In this document: positions 56,255-64,000 of the stretch, one piece after another
How positions within the stretch are numbered: the first letter of the stretch is position 1
Layout: each line of letters begins with the position of its first letter
Source of the DNA: Psychrobacter submarinus
Lineage (GTDB): Bacteria; Pseudomonadota; Gammaproteobacteria; Pseudomonadales; Moraxellaceae
DNA length: 64,000 nt
Direction: 5' to 3'
Assembly (NCBI RefSeq): GCF_904846685.1
Contig: NZ_CAJHBQ010000001.1
Span: forward strand, 1,364,001 to 1,428,000
The notes under the pieces: model-generated
What the model was told of the DNA's origin: nothing
The model's database searches: none
The model's input: only the letters and a program-made list of their open reading frames with translations
Program-made: the position numbers and the translations under genes

Positions 56255-56944
56255 TTAAGGCATGGAGAGCTGATACTCTTGACCACCACTTTTTAAGGTC
56301 AAAACCGTCGTTCCTGCCTGCTCACTCAGCGTACCGATGTCTGTTAAATGATAAAAAGTATTGCGACCGATCAGCGCCTCTAGACCATTACGTACCATCA
56401 TATAAGGGCGAATTTGCTCATCAGCATCATTGTGAGTGTGAGAATCGTCTTTGCTATCACTATGAAAAGCCCGTAGCTCTATAGGATGCTTGGGATCTAG
56501 GCGGACGACATCGCCGGTTGAGGTGGTAAATTCAAGCCAGCTGACACCTTCTTCGTTGACGATACCGACATCATTGATGAGCAGCGGCGCGTCTTCGACG
56601 GTGATGCGTAGTTTTTGTACTGGCGTTTTCAGAAAATACTCTGCTTTGCCGCCTTGATCTTCTTTCCATAAAATAGTTGCAAATAGACTGACTAGTGACT
56701 CACGCGTCATATGTGTACCTTCGTGCCACCATTCGCCATTGGCTTTTATCACAAGGTCCATATCCATAACCTGTTCAGGATGCCATTTTTCTAACGGCGG
56801 TATACTACGACCTTGACGAGAGCCTGATGATGACTTTAAATAGTGGCTAAGCGCCTCCATGTTAGTTAGGTCCGATGGTATATCCTGCATGGCTTTGGCG
56901 GTATCGTCAGTATTTTTTCTGTCGGATTTATTACTCTTATCCAT
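56255..56944 (-). CDS. DUF1285 protein
   Basis: A 229-residue soluble protein matching DUF1285 in PPLEKWHPEQVMDMDLVIKA, GEWWHEGTHMTRESLVSLFA, TPVQKLRITVEDAPLLINDV and the C-terminal RNTFYHLTDIG. Between about 170 and 195 there is an inserted, polar segment (SDSKDDSHTHNDADEQ). The first 30 residues are charged and variable. No membrane segment. The family's function is unknown. Confidence 0.88.
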   Translation of the reverse strand: MDKSNKSDRKNTDDTAKAMQDIPSDLTNMEALSHYLKSSSGSRQGRSIPPLEKWHPEQVMDMDLVIKANGEWWHEGTHMTRESLVSLFATILWKEDQGGKAEYFLKTPVQKLRITVEDAPLLINDVGIVNEEGVSWLEFTTSTGDVVRLDPKHPIELRAFHSDSKDDSHTHNDADEQIRPYMMVRNGLEALIGRNTFYHLTDIGTLSEQAGTTVLTLKSGGQEYQLSMP

Positions 56945-56970
56945 AAGGCAGTTTCCTTGTTAGCGATATA

Positions 56971-57177
56971 TTATTCATTAAAGTTTGCTATAGATGATTG
57001 AGTGATACGTTTTAGTTTTAGGTCAAGCGGCTCAATATCTTTATACTCATGATAGCGTTTACGCTTCACCTTAACACTGATGTCCATAAATGCGTATCGT
57101 GTTTGTGGTGTTTTTCTTTTATAATGAGTAACGATTTTTTGAACCAGTTGTGTGAGCGTCCCTTCAATTACGATCAC
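56971..57177 (-). CDS. Possible small hypothetical protein
   Basis: A 68-codon frame starting with GTG at 57177 reads MIVIEGTLTQLVQKIVTHYK onward and is rich in Lys and Arg. It ends 26 bases before the DUF1285 gene on the same strand. There is no clear ribosome binding site, no recognised family and no ATG, so this may not be a gene. Confidence 0.3.
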   Translation of the reverse strand: MIVIEGTLTQLVQKIVTHYKRKTPQTRYAFMDISVKVKRKRYHEYKDIEPLDLKLKRITQSSIANFNE

Positions 57178-57290
57178 AAAGACAGCTTTATCGAGTAGCC
57201 CAATATCTTAGACAGCAAATAGAGCAAGTCTTATTCAATGACATTGCGAATAATGTTCTGAGATAAGCCACTAAGAATTTAGGAGTAGGT

Positions 57291-59261
57291 ATGCAAGAAC
57301 AAGACAAGCAAGTGCCAGTTGTAGATGCAGAATCTGATATCACTAATGAGGTGGTAACGACAGAAGCTACTGAAGTAGAAGCGAATTCGGTGGATAAAGC
57401 AGAAGTAGTGGCAGAGCCAGTCGCCGAAGAAGTGGTTGTCGAAGAACCTGTAGTTGCCGAAGAGCCCGTTGTCGAGGAAACGGCTGTAGAAGAGTCCGTT
57501 ACTAACGAGCCAGTCGTTGAAGAAGCAGTTGTCGAAGAGCCCGTTACTGAAGAACCAGTCGCCGAAGAAGCAGTTGTACAAGCACCTGAGCCTGAGCCAG
57601 AACCCGAGATTGAACGCGAATCAATGGAGTTTGATGTTATCGTTGTCGGCGGCGGACCCGCTGGCCTATCTGCTGCTATTCGTCTGCGTCAACAGGCTAT
57701 CGCAGCGGGTAACGATGAGTTTATGGTTTGTGTGGTCGAAAAAGGCTCTGAGTTTGGCGCGCATATTTTATCAGGCGCGGTTATCGAGCCGCGCGCCCTA
57801 GATGAACTAATTCCGGACTGGAAAGAGAAAGGCGCACCGCTTAATGTCCCTGCGATTGAAGATCGCGTTTATATGCTTGGTTCGGCGACCAAAGCCACAA
57901 AGCTTATGGATTCAGTGGTTCCAGCCCTCATGCATAATGACGGTAATTACATCGTCTCACTAGGTAATGTCGTACGTTGGCTCGCTGAGCAAGCTGAAGA
58001 GCTTGAAGTGATGATGTTCCCAGGCTTCCCTGCTGCTGATATTCTCTATAATGATGATGGTTCGGTCAAAGGTATCTTGACTGGCGATATGGGTGTTGCC
58101 GCTGACGGTGAAGAGAAGCCAAGCTTTGAGCCTGGTTATGAGCTCCTAGCAAAATACACTATCTTCAGCGAAGGTAGCCGCGGCCATCTAGGCAAACGTT
58201 TGATCAGCCGTTTCGGACTTGATAATGACTCTGACCCACAGCATTATGGTATTGGCCTAAAAGAGCTTTGGGACATCGATCCTGCTAAGCATGAAGAAGG
58301 CGTGGTACTGCATGGCTCTGGTTGGCCGTTGAGTGATACCGGATCTTCTGGTGGTTGGTGGCTCTATCATGCCGAAAACAATCAAGTCAGCTTCGGTATG
58401 GTCATTGACTTATCTTATTCTAACCCGTATATGTCACCGTTCGATGAGATGCAGCGCCTAAAACTGCATCCACTTATTCGCAATATCTTAGAAGGCGGCG
58501 AGCGTATCTCATATGGAGCACGAGCGCTGACCAAAGGTGGCCTCAACTCTTTACCCAAGTTTACCTTCCCAGGTGGCGTGTTAGCAGGGGATGACGCTGG
58601 TTTCTTAAACCCAGCCAAAATCAAAGGTACGCATACTTCTATGAAGTCGGGTATGCTCGCTGCTGAAGCTATCTTCGAAGCGATAGAAGCCGGCCGTCAG
58701 CATGATGAAGTAGTCGCTTATAGTACGATGTACAAAGAGTCTTGGTTGTATCAAGATAACTATGAGGCACGTAACTTCTCGCCGGCTATGCACCGTATGG
58801 GTCAATGGATGGGCGGCGCGTTCAACTTTATCGACCAAAACCTGCTTGGCGGTAAGATGCCTTTGACGATTCATGATAACTCGCATGACTATCATCACTT
58901 AGAGCGTGCAGCTCATGCATATCAGCCTACTTATCCTAAGCCTGACGGCAAACTTATCTTTGATAAACTCTCTTCAGTGTTTATCTCAAATACCAACCAC
59001 GCCGAAGATCAGCCTGTGCACTTGAAGCTAACAGATCCAACGGTACCTATCGCTATTAACTTACCCTTATATGCTGAGCCTGCGCGTTTATACTGCCCAG
59101 CTGGAGTTTATGAAGTGGTGAAAGATGCCGAAGGCGCTAAGTTCGTTATCAATGCGCAAAACTGTGTGCATTGTAAAACTTGCGATATCAAAGACCCCTC
59201 GCAGAACATCACTTGGGTAACCCCAGAAGGCGGCGGTGGTCCTAACTATCCGAACATGTAA
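57291..59261 (+). CDS. Electron-transfer flavoprotein-ubiquinone oxidoreductase
   Basis: A membrane-associated flavo-iron-sulfur enzyme that passes electrons from ETF to ubiquinone during acyl-CoA and amino-acid oxidation. The FAD motif VIVVGGGPAGLSAAI starts near 117. The 4Fe-4S site is at the C-terminus (LYCPAGVYEVV and NAQNCVHCKTCDI). The protein is 656 residues because of a 111-residue Val/Glu/Pro-rich leader with repeated VEEPV-type units before the normal start region MEFDVIVVGGG. TAGGAG 6 bases before the ATG at 57291 supports translation from there. It fits functionally with fadBA elsewhere in the window. Confidence 0.94.
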   Translation: MQEQDKQVPVVDAESDITNEVVTTEATEVEANSVDKAEVVAEPVAEEVVVEEPVVAEEPVVEETAVEESVTNEPVVEEAVVEEPVTEEPVAEEAVVQAPEPEPEPEIERESMEFDVIVVGGGPAGLSAAIRLRQQAIAAGNDEFMVCVVEKGSEFGAHILSGAVIEPRALDELIPDWKEKGAPLNVPAIEDRVYMLGSATKATKLMDSVVPALMHNDGNYIVSLGNVVRWLAEQAEELEVMMFPGFPAADILYNDDGSVKGILTGDMGVAADGEEKPSFEPGYELLAKYTIFSEGSRGHLGKRLISRFGLDNDSDPQHYGIGLKELWDIDPAKHEEGVVLHGSGWPLSDTGSSGGWWLYHAENNQVSFGMVIDLSYSNPYMSPFDEMQRLKLHPLIRNILEGGERISYGARALTKGGLNSLPKFTFPGGVLAGDDAGFLNPAKIKGTHTSMKSGMLAAEAIFEAIEAGRQHDEVVAYSTMYKESWLYQDNYEARNFSPAMHRMGQWMGGAFNFIDQNLLGGKMPLTIHDNSHDYHHLERAAHAYQPTYPKPDGKLIFDKLSSVFISNTNHAEDQPVHLKLTDPTVPIAINLPLYAEPARLYCPAGVYEVVKDAEGAKFVINAQNCVHCKTCDIKDPSQNITWVTPEGGGGPNYPNM

Positions 59262-59290
59262 GCACTAGCCAAACATGTAAGCACTAGCCA
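59253..59290. repeat. 19-bp tandem duplication spanning a stop codon
   Basis: aacatgtaagcactagcca occurs at 59253-59271 and again at 59272-59290. The first copy contains the TAA stop of the preceding gene, so the second copy lies in the 3' untranslated region. Confidence 0.85.
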
Positions 59291-59325
59291 AACAGGCAAG
59301 TACTGACTTTAAGCTAAGCAATACT

Positions 59326-59360
59326 AAAAAAACCGCTCTTATCTAAGAGCGGTTTTTTTA
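59326..59360. terminator. Bidirectional terminator
   Basis: The arms aaaccgctctta and taagagcggttt (short loop) have an A-tract on the left and a T-tract on the right. It lies between convergent genes. Confidence 0.9.
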
Positions 59361-59407
59361 TGCTTATGCAAAGTAAAGATAACGTCACGGCAACGCCTAG
59401 TTAGCAC

Positions 59408-60904
59408 TTAGTCAATCCAAGCATCACGATTGGCCTCGTCTTTTAATTTGACAAAATCATCTGGATCAAATTTGATTTGATTCCCAGTCTTGCCCGCTTT
59501 TACCTGCCGCTCATAGTCACGTAGTATTCTGAGTGCCACTGGCGATAATAGCATGATAGCCACTAAGTTGGTCAATGCCATGAGTCCCATTGATAGATCA
59601 GCAAAGTTCCATATCGCAGGTAAGCTGGCAATAGCACCGACGAACACCATCGCTAATACCATAAAGCGGAAGACCATAATCATCACTTTGGCATTCTTAC
59701 TGCCAGAGATGAACTCAAGGTTAGACTCACCATAGCTATAATTAGCAATAATGGAAGTAAATGAGAAGAAGAAAATCGCAATGGCCACGAAGATAACACC
59801 CCAATCACCGACGTACTGAGATAGAGCTAACTGCGTGAGCTGAATACCTTCTTGCTCGACATTGGGGTCCACCACGCCTGACAGTATGATAATCGAAGCG
59901 GTGGCCGTACAGATGACTAGCGTATCCATAAACACCCCAAGCATTTGCATAAAGCCTTGCACCGCTGGATGATTGGGATTGGTTTGGGCAGTAGCCGCCG
60001 CATTAGGCGCTGAACCCATACCAGCTTCGTTAGAGAATAGACCACGCTTAATCCCATTAATGATAGCTTGAGCGATGCCATAACCTAACACTCCGCCCGC
60101 GGCTTGCTCAAAACCAAATGCGGATTTGACGATTAAAGCAATCGCTGCAGGAAACTGGCTAAAGTTAGTAATGATAATAAACAGCGCTAATAAGATATAC
60201 AAAATCGCCATTATCGGAACGATTTTACCTGCAATACGCGCCACTGAGCGTAGACCACCGAATACTACTGGTGCCACTAACACTACTAACAACAAACCGG
60301 TCATCCAAGTCGGAATACCAAAAGCTTCATTCGTCGCTTGCGCGATAGTATTAGACTGCACGCCATTGAATGCTAAGCCAAAAGCAACTAGCAGACAAAC
60401 GGAGAAAAATACCGCCATCCAGCGCTTGCCTAGACCTTTTTCGATATAATACGCAGGACCGCCGCGATAGACATTATCCGTATGCGGTACTTTGTAAGCC
60501 TGCGCTAAAGTCGATTCGATAAAGCTGGTCGACATACCGACTATTGCCGTTATCCACATCCAAAAGATAGCGCCCGGACCGCCTAAATAGATAGCAATCG
60601 CCACCCCAGCTAAGTTACCAGTACCGACGCGCGCGGCTAGCGATGTCATCAAGGCTTCAAAAGAGCTGATGCCGCCATCTTTGCGTCCTTGATTAGACAC
60701 CCATAACAGCTTCCACATATGTCCAAAATGCCGAAACTGCATAAAACGTGTCACTACCGTAAAGTACAGACCCGCGCCAATCAGTACAAACATCAACAAG
60801 CCATACCATGGATTGCTAGCGATCAACCAATCATTATTACCCCAAATAATACTCACACCGTAGTTCACTATACTGTTGAACCACTCTGCAATACTTCCAC
60901 CCAT
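59408..60904 (-). CDS. Alanine/glycine:cation symporter (AGCS family)
   Basis: A 498-residue inner-membrane carrier with about eleven helices, importing alanine or glycine with sodium. Family stretches are SSFEALMTSLAARVGTGNLAGVA, GPGAIFWMWITAIVGMSTSF, YRGGPAYYIEKGLG and GIKRGLFSNEAGMGSAPNAA. Length is typical. The C-terminus is a charged cytoplasmic tail. It is monocistronic. IS982 copy 2 lies 179 bases upstream of its start. Confidence 0.94.
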   Translation of the reverse strand: MGGSIAEWFNSIVNYGVSIIWGNNDWLIASNPWYGLLMFVLIGAGLYFTVVTRFMQFRHFGHMWKLLWVSNQGRKDGGISSFEALMTSLAARVGTGNLAGVAIAIYLGGPGAIFWMWITAIVGMSTSFIESTLAQAYKVPHTDNVYRGGPAYYIEKGLGKRWMAVFFSVCLLVAFGLAFNGVQSNTIAQATNEAFGIPTWMTGLLLVVLVAPVVFGGLRSVARIAGKIVPIMAILYILLALFIIITNFSQFPAAIALIVKSAFGFEQAAGGVLGYGIAQAIINGIKRGLFSNEAGMGSAPNAAATAQTNPNHPAVQGFMQMLGVFMDTLVICTATASIIILSGVVDPNVEQEGIQLTQLALSQYVGDWGVIFVAIAIFFFSFTSIIANYSYGESNLEFISGSKNAKVMIMVFRFMVLAMVFVGAIASLPAIWNFADLSMGLMALTNLVAIMLLSPVALRILRDYERQVKAGKTGNQIKFDPDDFVKLKDEANRDAWID

Positions 60905-61083
60905 GGTGTCACCTCTTCTCTTTATTATTGATACCAGTATTTATCCATAAAACCACTGTGTATTAATTCCCCTTATCATAAAAATAATTTATTGTCTAGA
61001 CACCTAAAATAACCTTAGCAAATAAAAGTGAGCTATCCTAATCACGTCAAAAGATAGTATTCGTATAAGTATTTACTAAATAA

Positions 61084-62063
61084 ACCCCACTCTCAACTTC
61101 GAAAGTGATTGAAAAAAGAAGAGCACCTCACTAATCTATTGTTTTCGACCAAGAATACAATGGAGTTGTGAGATGCCCATAGACGAATTTATCATCAATA
61201 TCTATTTAATGGTAGAGCAATATTACAAAATAGTCGTCACCAAACCCTTGCGAAGTGCAGGTTACGCGCCAAAGCTAAGTGATCCTGAGGTTATTTGCAT
61301 GGAGATGGTCGGTGAATTTTTACACCTTGATCAAGACAAACAAATTTGGCAATACTTTACCCAGCATTGGCAAGACTGGTTTCCAGCCATCGGCTCATAC
61401 CCTAACTTCGCAAAGCACTGCGCCAATCTGTGGCAAGTCAAACAGCAGATACAAGATAAAGTCAGTGAACTTGAGGGCCGTGACAACATTCATTTTATGG
61501 ATGGCTTTCCGATACCCGTCTGTCATTATGGACGCGCTTATCGGCATAAAAACTATCAAGACTTAGCGGCTTTTAGCTACTGTGCGGCTAAGCAAGAGAG
61601 GTACTATGGCTTTGAAGGACATTTGCTTGTTAACTTATCGGGCATGATTAAAGGCTTTACCTTTGCTCCTGCCAATGTTGATGAAAGAGCGGTTGCCCCA
61701 GAAATCACCACTCATATTCATGGGCTACTTGGCGCTGATAAAGGGTATATCAGCCCTAGTCTGACATCGTACTACGACGCTCAAGGCGTGGATTTACAAA
61801 CGCCACTCAGAGCCAACATGAAAGAGGATAGACCCAAACCTGTGGTAAGGCGGCTAATGAAAGCCCGCCGTATCGTTGAAACAGTCATTGGTCAGTTATC
61901 AGAACGATTTAATATACAAAAGGTACGAGCAAGAGATTTATGGCATTTGTCTCATCGATTGATTCGTAAGATTCTTTCACACAATCTGTGCTTTGTACTC
62001 AACAAAAAACTTGGTAACCCGCCTCTTCAGTTTGATTTGCTTATTTCAAGTTGAGAGTGGGGT
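61084..62063 (+). mobile_element. IS982-like insertion sequence, copy 2
   Basis: A 980-bp element with the same 16-bp terminal inverted repeats as copy 1. It is flanked by a different 7-bp direct repeat, taaataa, at 61077-61083 and 62064-62070, so it is an independent insertion. It lies in the same orientation as copy 1, 33.4 kb away. Confidence 0.95.
61173..62054 (+). CDS. IS982-family transposase (copy 2)
   Basis: A 293-residue DDE transposase with the same protein sequence as copy 1 at 27730-28611 and an intact reading frame. The element is therefore probably still mobile or very recently moved. IS982 assignment as for copy 1. Confidence 0.92.
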   Translation: MPIDEFIINIYLMVEQYYKIVVTKPLRSAGYAPKLSDPEVICMEMVGEFLHLDQDKQIWQYFTQHWQDWFPAIGSYPNFAKHCANLWQVKQQIQDKVSELEGRDNIHFMDGFPIPVCHYGRAYRHKNYQDLAAFSYCAAKQERYYGFEGHLLVNLSGMIKGFTFAPANVDERAVAPEITTHIHGLLGADKGYISPSLTSYYDAQGVDLQTPLRANMKEDRPKPVVRRLMKARRIVETVIGQLSERFNIQKVRARDLWHLSHRLIRKILSHNLCFVLNKKLGNPPLQFDLLISS

Positions 62064-62643
62064 TAAATAAATGACAACTATTTATTCTGAACTTCGTTGT
62101 CTTATTTGCTTTATCATTTTAATCTATCTTGTCAAGGGTACAGTATACCTGTCTTTGCGCCTTCAACTCATCTCATAACTTGTTTTCATTTACAGTTTAA
62201 GCATACCGTTACCACAAAGTAATTTTAGATTACGTATTGTTAATTGACTCATTTTTGTATATATTCCTAATAAGTTTATGACTGTTCAGTATAGTCATCG
62301 ACAAGCAAGACAATAACGAATGTTTAAATGTGCAAATGTTATTGTGATTTGACGACGCTTATATGTGATGACACTGTCACATATCAATTAATGTTTGATA
62401 AAACTGGTTAAGTAAGCCGTTAGTCGTTATGCTTGTACCCTCTATGTTTGTAATCTCTATATAAGTATTGAGAGTCGAGTAAGTCTTTAGAGCCAAAATG
62501 GTTCAGCTTTATATAGATAGCACTGAGTTATGAGTGCGATAGACGTTAAGCCGCGAGTGTTAACTCTCAATCGTTAAGTCAATATGACTCATTAGCAGCG
62601 GCTCGACCATCTTGTTTTATTGTTAGGCAAAAGGAGTTGTCCT
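62064..62643. other. Upstream region of the DUF4212-symporter operon
   Basis: 580 AT-rich bases with no credible gene. It contains an inverted repeat at 62361-62384, listed separately. The region presumably holds the promoter of the downstream operon. Confidence 0.45.
62361..62384. promoter_or_regulatory. Inverted repeat, possible operator
   Basis: atatgtga and tcacatat are exact 8-bp arms around an 8-base centre. The TGTGA/TCACA halves resemble CRP/Vfr sites, but their spacing is 8 rather than 6 bases, so another dimeric regulator is as likely. It lies 260 bases before the DUF4212 start. Confidence 0.35.
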
Positions 62644-62904
62644 ATGGAGAACCACAACGATCCATCCGGTTATTGGCGCGCCAATGTCCGTCTCATTTTA
62701 GGTAGCCTAGTCATTTGGGCACTATGTTCTTATGGATTTGCAATTTTATTGCGTCCCCTCTTAGCAGGTATCAGAATCGGTGGTACTGACTTAGGCTTTT
62801 GGTTCGCTCAGCAAGGTTCCATTGCCGTATTTATCATTCTAATTTTCTTCTACGCGTGGCGTATGAATAAGTTGGATAAACAATACGGCGTAGACGAGGA
62901 GTAG
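62644..62904 (+). CDS. DUF4212 small subunit of a sodium:solute symporter
   Basis: An 86-residue membrane protein with two helices: about 15-37 (LILGSLVIWALCSYGFAILL) and about 53-72 (GSIAVFIILIFFYAWRM). DUF4212 proteins are typically encoded just before a large symporter subunit, as here, with only 3 bases between them. The ATG at 62644 has AAAGGAG 8 bases upstream. A longer frame from 62620 lacks such a site. Confidence 0.9.
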   Translation: MENHNDPSGYWRANVRLILGSLVIWALCSYGFAILLRPLLAGIRIGGTDLGFWFAQQGSIAVFIILIFFYAWRMNKLDKQYGVDEE

Positions 62905-62907
62905 AGC

Positions 62908-64000
62908 ATGAGCCAATATCTGATTAATATTATTTTTGTAGGGGCGTCTTTCGCGCTGTACTTCGGTATCGCGATTTGGGCACGTGCTGGTTCAACCAGT
63001 GAGTTTTATGTTGCAGGCGGCGGCGTGCATCCAGTTGTAAACGGTATGGCTACCGCTGCTGACTGGATGAGTGCGGCGTCCTTTATCTCCATGGCAGGTC
63101 TGATTGCTGCTGGTGGTTATGGTGCTTCAACTTATTTGATGGGCTGGACAGGCGGTTATGTACTACTCGCTATGTTGCTTGCCCCATACTTACGTAAATT
63201 CGGTAAGTTTACGGTTCCAGACTTCATTGCCGATCGCTTTTATTCTAAGACCGCCGCTATGATTGCGGTGGTTTGTTTGATTGTCGCCTCCACCACTTAC
63301 GTTATCGGTCAGATGACAGGTGCTGGTGTTGCTTTCTCTCGTTTCTTAGAAGTTGAAAACGATACCGGACTGATCATCGCTGCTGTCGTTGTCTTCTTCT
63401 ATGCCGTATTAGGCGGTATGAAAGGGATTACTTACACGCAGGTAGCACAGTACGTGGTGCTAATGATTGCTTATACCATTCCAGCAGTCTTTATCTCGCT
63501 AGAACTAACCGGTAACCCAATCCCAGGTCTAGGCTTGTTCTCAAACCATGTTGAGTCAGGCATTCCTATCTTAACTAAGCTTGATCAAGTCGTCACTGAC
63601 TTAGGCTTTACCGCTTATACCGCTGACGTCCCGAACAAGCTCAATATGGTGCTGTTTACCTTATCACTGATGATTGGTACAGCTGGCCTACCACACGTTA
63701 TCATTCGCTTTTTCACCGTTCCTAAAGTGGCTGATGCACGTTGGACAGCGGGTTGGACACTAGTATTCATCTCGCTATTGTACTTTACTGCTCCAGCGGT
63801 AGGTGCGATGGCTCGTCTAAACCTCATTGATACGGTCTATCCACAAGGGGTTGCAGAAGCACCTTTAGAGTATGATCAACGTCCAGACTGGATGGCAACA
63901 TGGGAAGATACGGGACTGATTAAGTACAACGATCTCAACAATGACGGCCGCATTCAGATGTATAACGATAGTGGCCTTGGCGCAGCGGAGCTGGCTTTAA
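62908..64000 (+). CDS. Sodium:solute symporter (acetate permease-like), partial
   Basis: The frame is open from the ATG at 62908 (GAGGAG upstream) to the window end, 364 codons, with no stop. It begins MSQYLINIIFVGASFALYFG and shows SSS-family stretches: STSEFYVAGGGVHPVVNGMA, ADWMSAASFISMAGLI, VLGGMKGITYTQVAQY and GTAGLPHVIIRFFTVPK. About eight helices are seen. The long polar segment at the end (YNDLNNDGRIQMYNDS) is the insert of the VC_2705-like subgroup. The substrate is probably acetate or another short acid. Confidence 0.92.
   Translation, partial: MSQYLINIIFVGASFALYFGIAIWARAGSTSEFYVAGGGVHPVVNGMATAADWMSAASFISMAGLIAAGGYGASTYLMGWTGGYVLLAMLLAPYLRKFGKFTVPDFIADRFYSKTAAMIAVVCLIVASTTYVIGQMTGAGVAFSRFLEVENDTGLIIAAVVVFFYAVLGGMKGITYTQVAQYVVLMIAYTIPAVFISLELTGNPIPGLGLFSNHVESGIPILTKLDQVVTDLGFTAYTADVPNKLNMVLFTLSLMIGTAGLPHVIIRFFTVPKVADARWTAGWTLVFISLLYFTAPAVGAMARLNLIDTVYPQGVAEAPLEYDQRPDWMATWEDTGLIKYNDLNNDGRIQMYNDSGLGAAELAL

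Noticed and set aside
57279-57581. A 100-codon open frame opposite the start of the ETF-ubiquinone oxidoreductase gene, rich in Phe, Asn and Gly
   Set aside because: It is the antisense image of the Val/Glu repeat and its repetitive composition follows from that. There is no ribosome binding site.

Overview
The window looks like chromosome of a Moraxellaceae gammaproteobacterium, most probably a Psychrobacter. This is inferred from the style of the encoded proteins and the gene neighbourhoods: tig-clpP-clpX, the fadBA order, the cmoA/cmoB pair, nadM-Nudix next to nadV, and argS followed by a SPOR protein. I recognise no rRNA, tRNA or CRISPR array. Almost every gene is an ordinary core gene; the accessory content is three insertion sequences, one miniature element and one defence cluster.

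Layout. 1-7.8 kb: end of an upstream gene, O-acetylhomoserine sulfhydrylase (metY), the Fe-S carrier nfuA, an alpha/beta hydrolase, a nicotinamide-salvage pair (nadM-Nudix fusion and nadV) with an overlapping SGNH hydrolase, and the cysteine-free L31 paralogue. 8.4-16.7 kb: FAD oxidoreductase, LOG-family protein, second alpha/beta hydrolase, DEDDh exonuclease, M23 peptidase, dtd, psd, HD hydrolase and isochorismatase-like hydrolase. 16.8-20.4 kb: fatty-acid beta-oxidation fadBA. 20.67-21.97 kb: a complete IS256-family element with an 8-bp target duplication. 22.3-27.6 kb: ispA, a DUF72 protein, a membrane hydrolase, a small DUF72 relic, sodB and rdgB. 27.64-28.62 kb: IS982-like element, copy 1. 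28.9-34.0 kb: tig, clpP, clpX and an SDR. 34.1-43.4 kb: orphan PTS IIC, SPOR protein, argS, DUF2788, DUF1176, cmoB, cmoA, msrA and tpm. 43.4-44.4 kb: a DUF1499 gene split by a 277-bp miniature element. 44.5-51.2 kb: a five-gene minus-strand defence operon. 51.5-60.9 kb: MltB-like transglycosylase, DUF4062-like protein, murI, DUF1285, ETF-ubiquinone oxidoreductase with an unusual acidic N-terminal extension, and an alanine:cation symporter. 61.08-62.06 kb: IS982-like element, copy 2. 62.6-64.0 kb: DUF4212 plus a sodium:solute symporter that runs off the window.

The most interesting block is the type III restriction-modification locus. Its mod and res genes are separated by three co-directional, AT-rich genes: a DarG-like macro-domain protein, a two-helix membrane protein and an Abi_C/HEPN-like abortive-infection protein. 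The spacing suggests one transcript and possibly a layered defence module. The second notable result is the miniature element in the DUF1499 gene. It has perfect 17-bp terminal inverted repeats and a TA target duplication, and removing it in silico restores a continuous reading frame exactly.

Metabolic links: ETF-ubiquinone oxidoreductase takes electrons from acyl-CoA dehydrogenases (none in the window), and FadBA completes the same pathway. nadV makes NMN and nadM adenylates it to NAD. psd and ispA feed membrane lipids and isoprenoids. murI, the M23 peptidase and the transglycosylase act on peptidoglycan.
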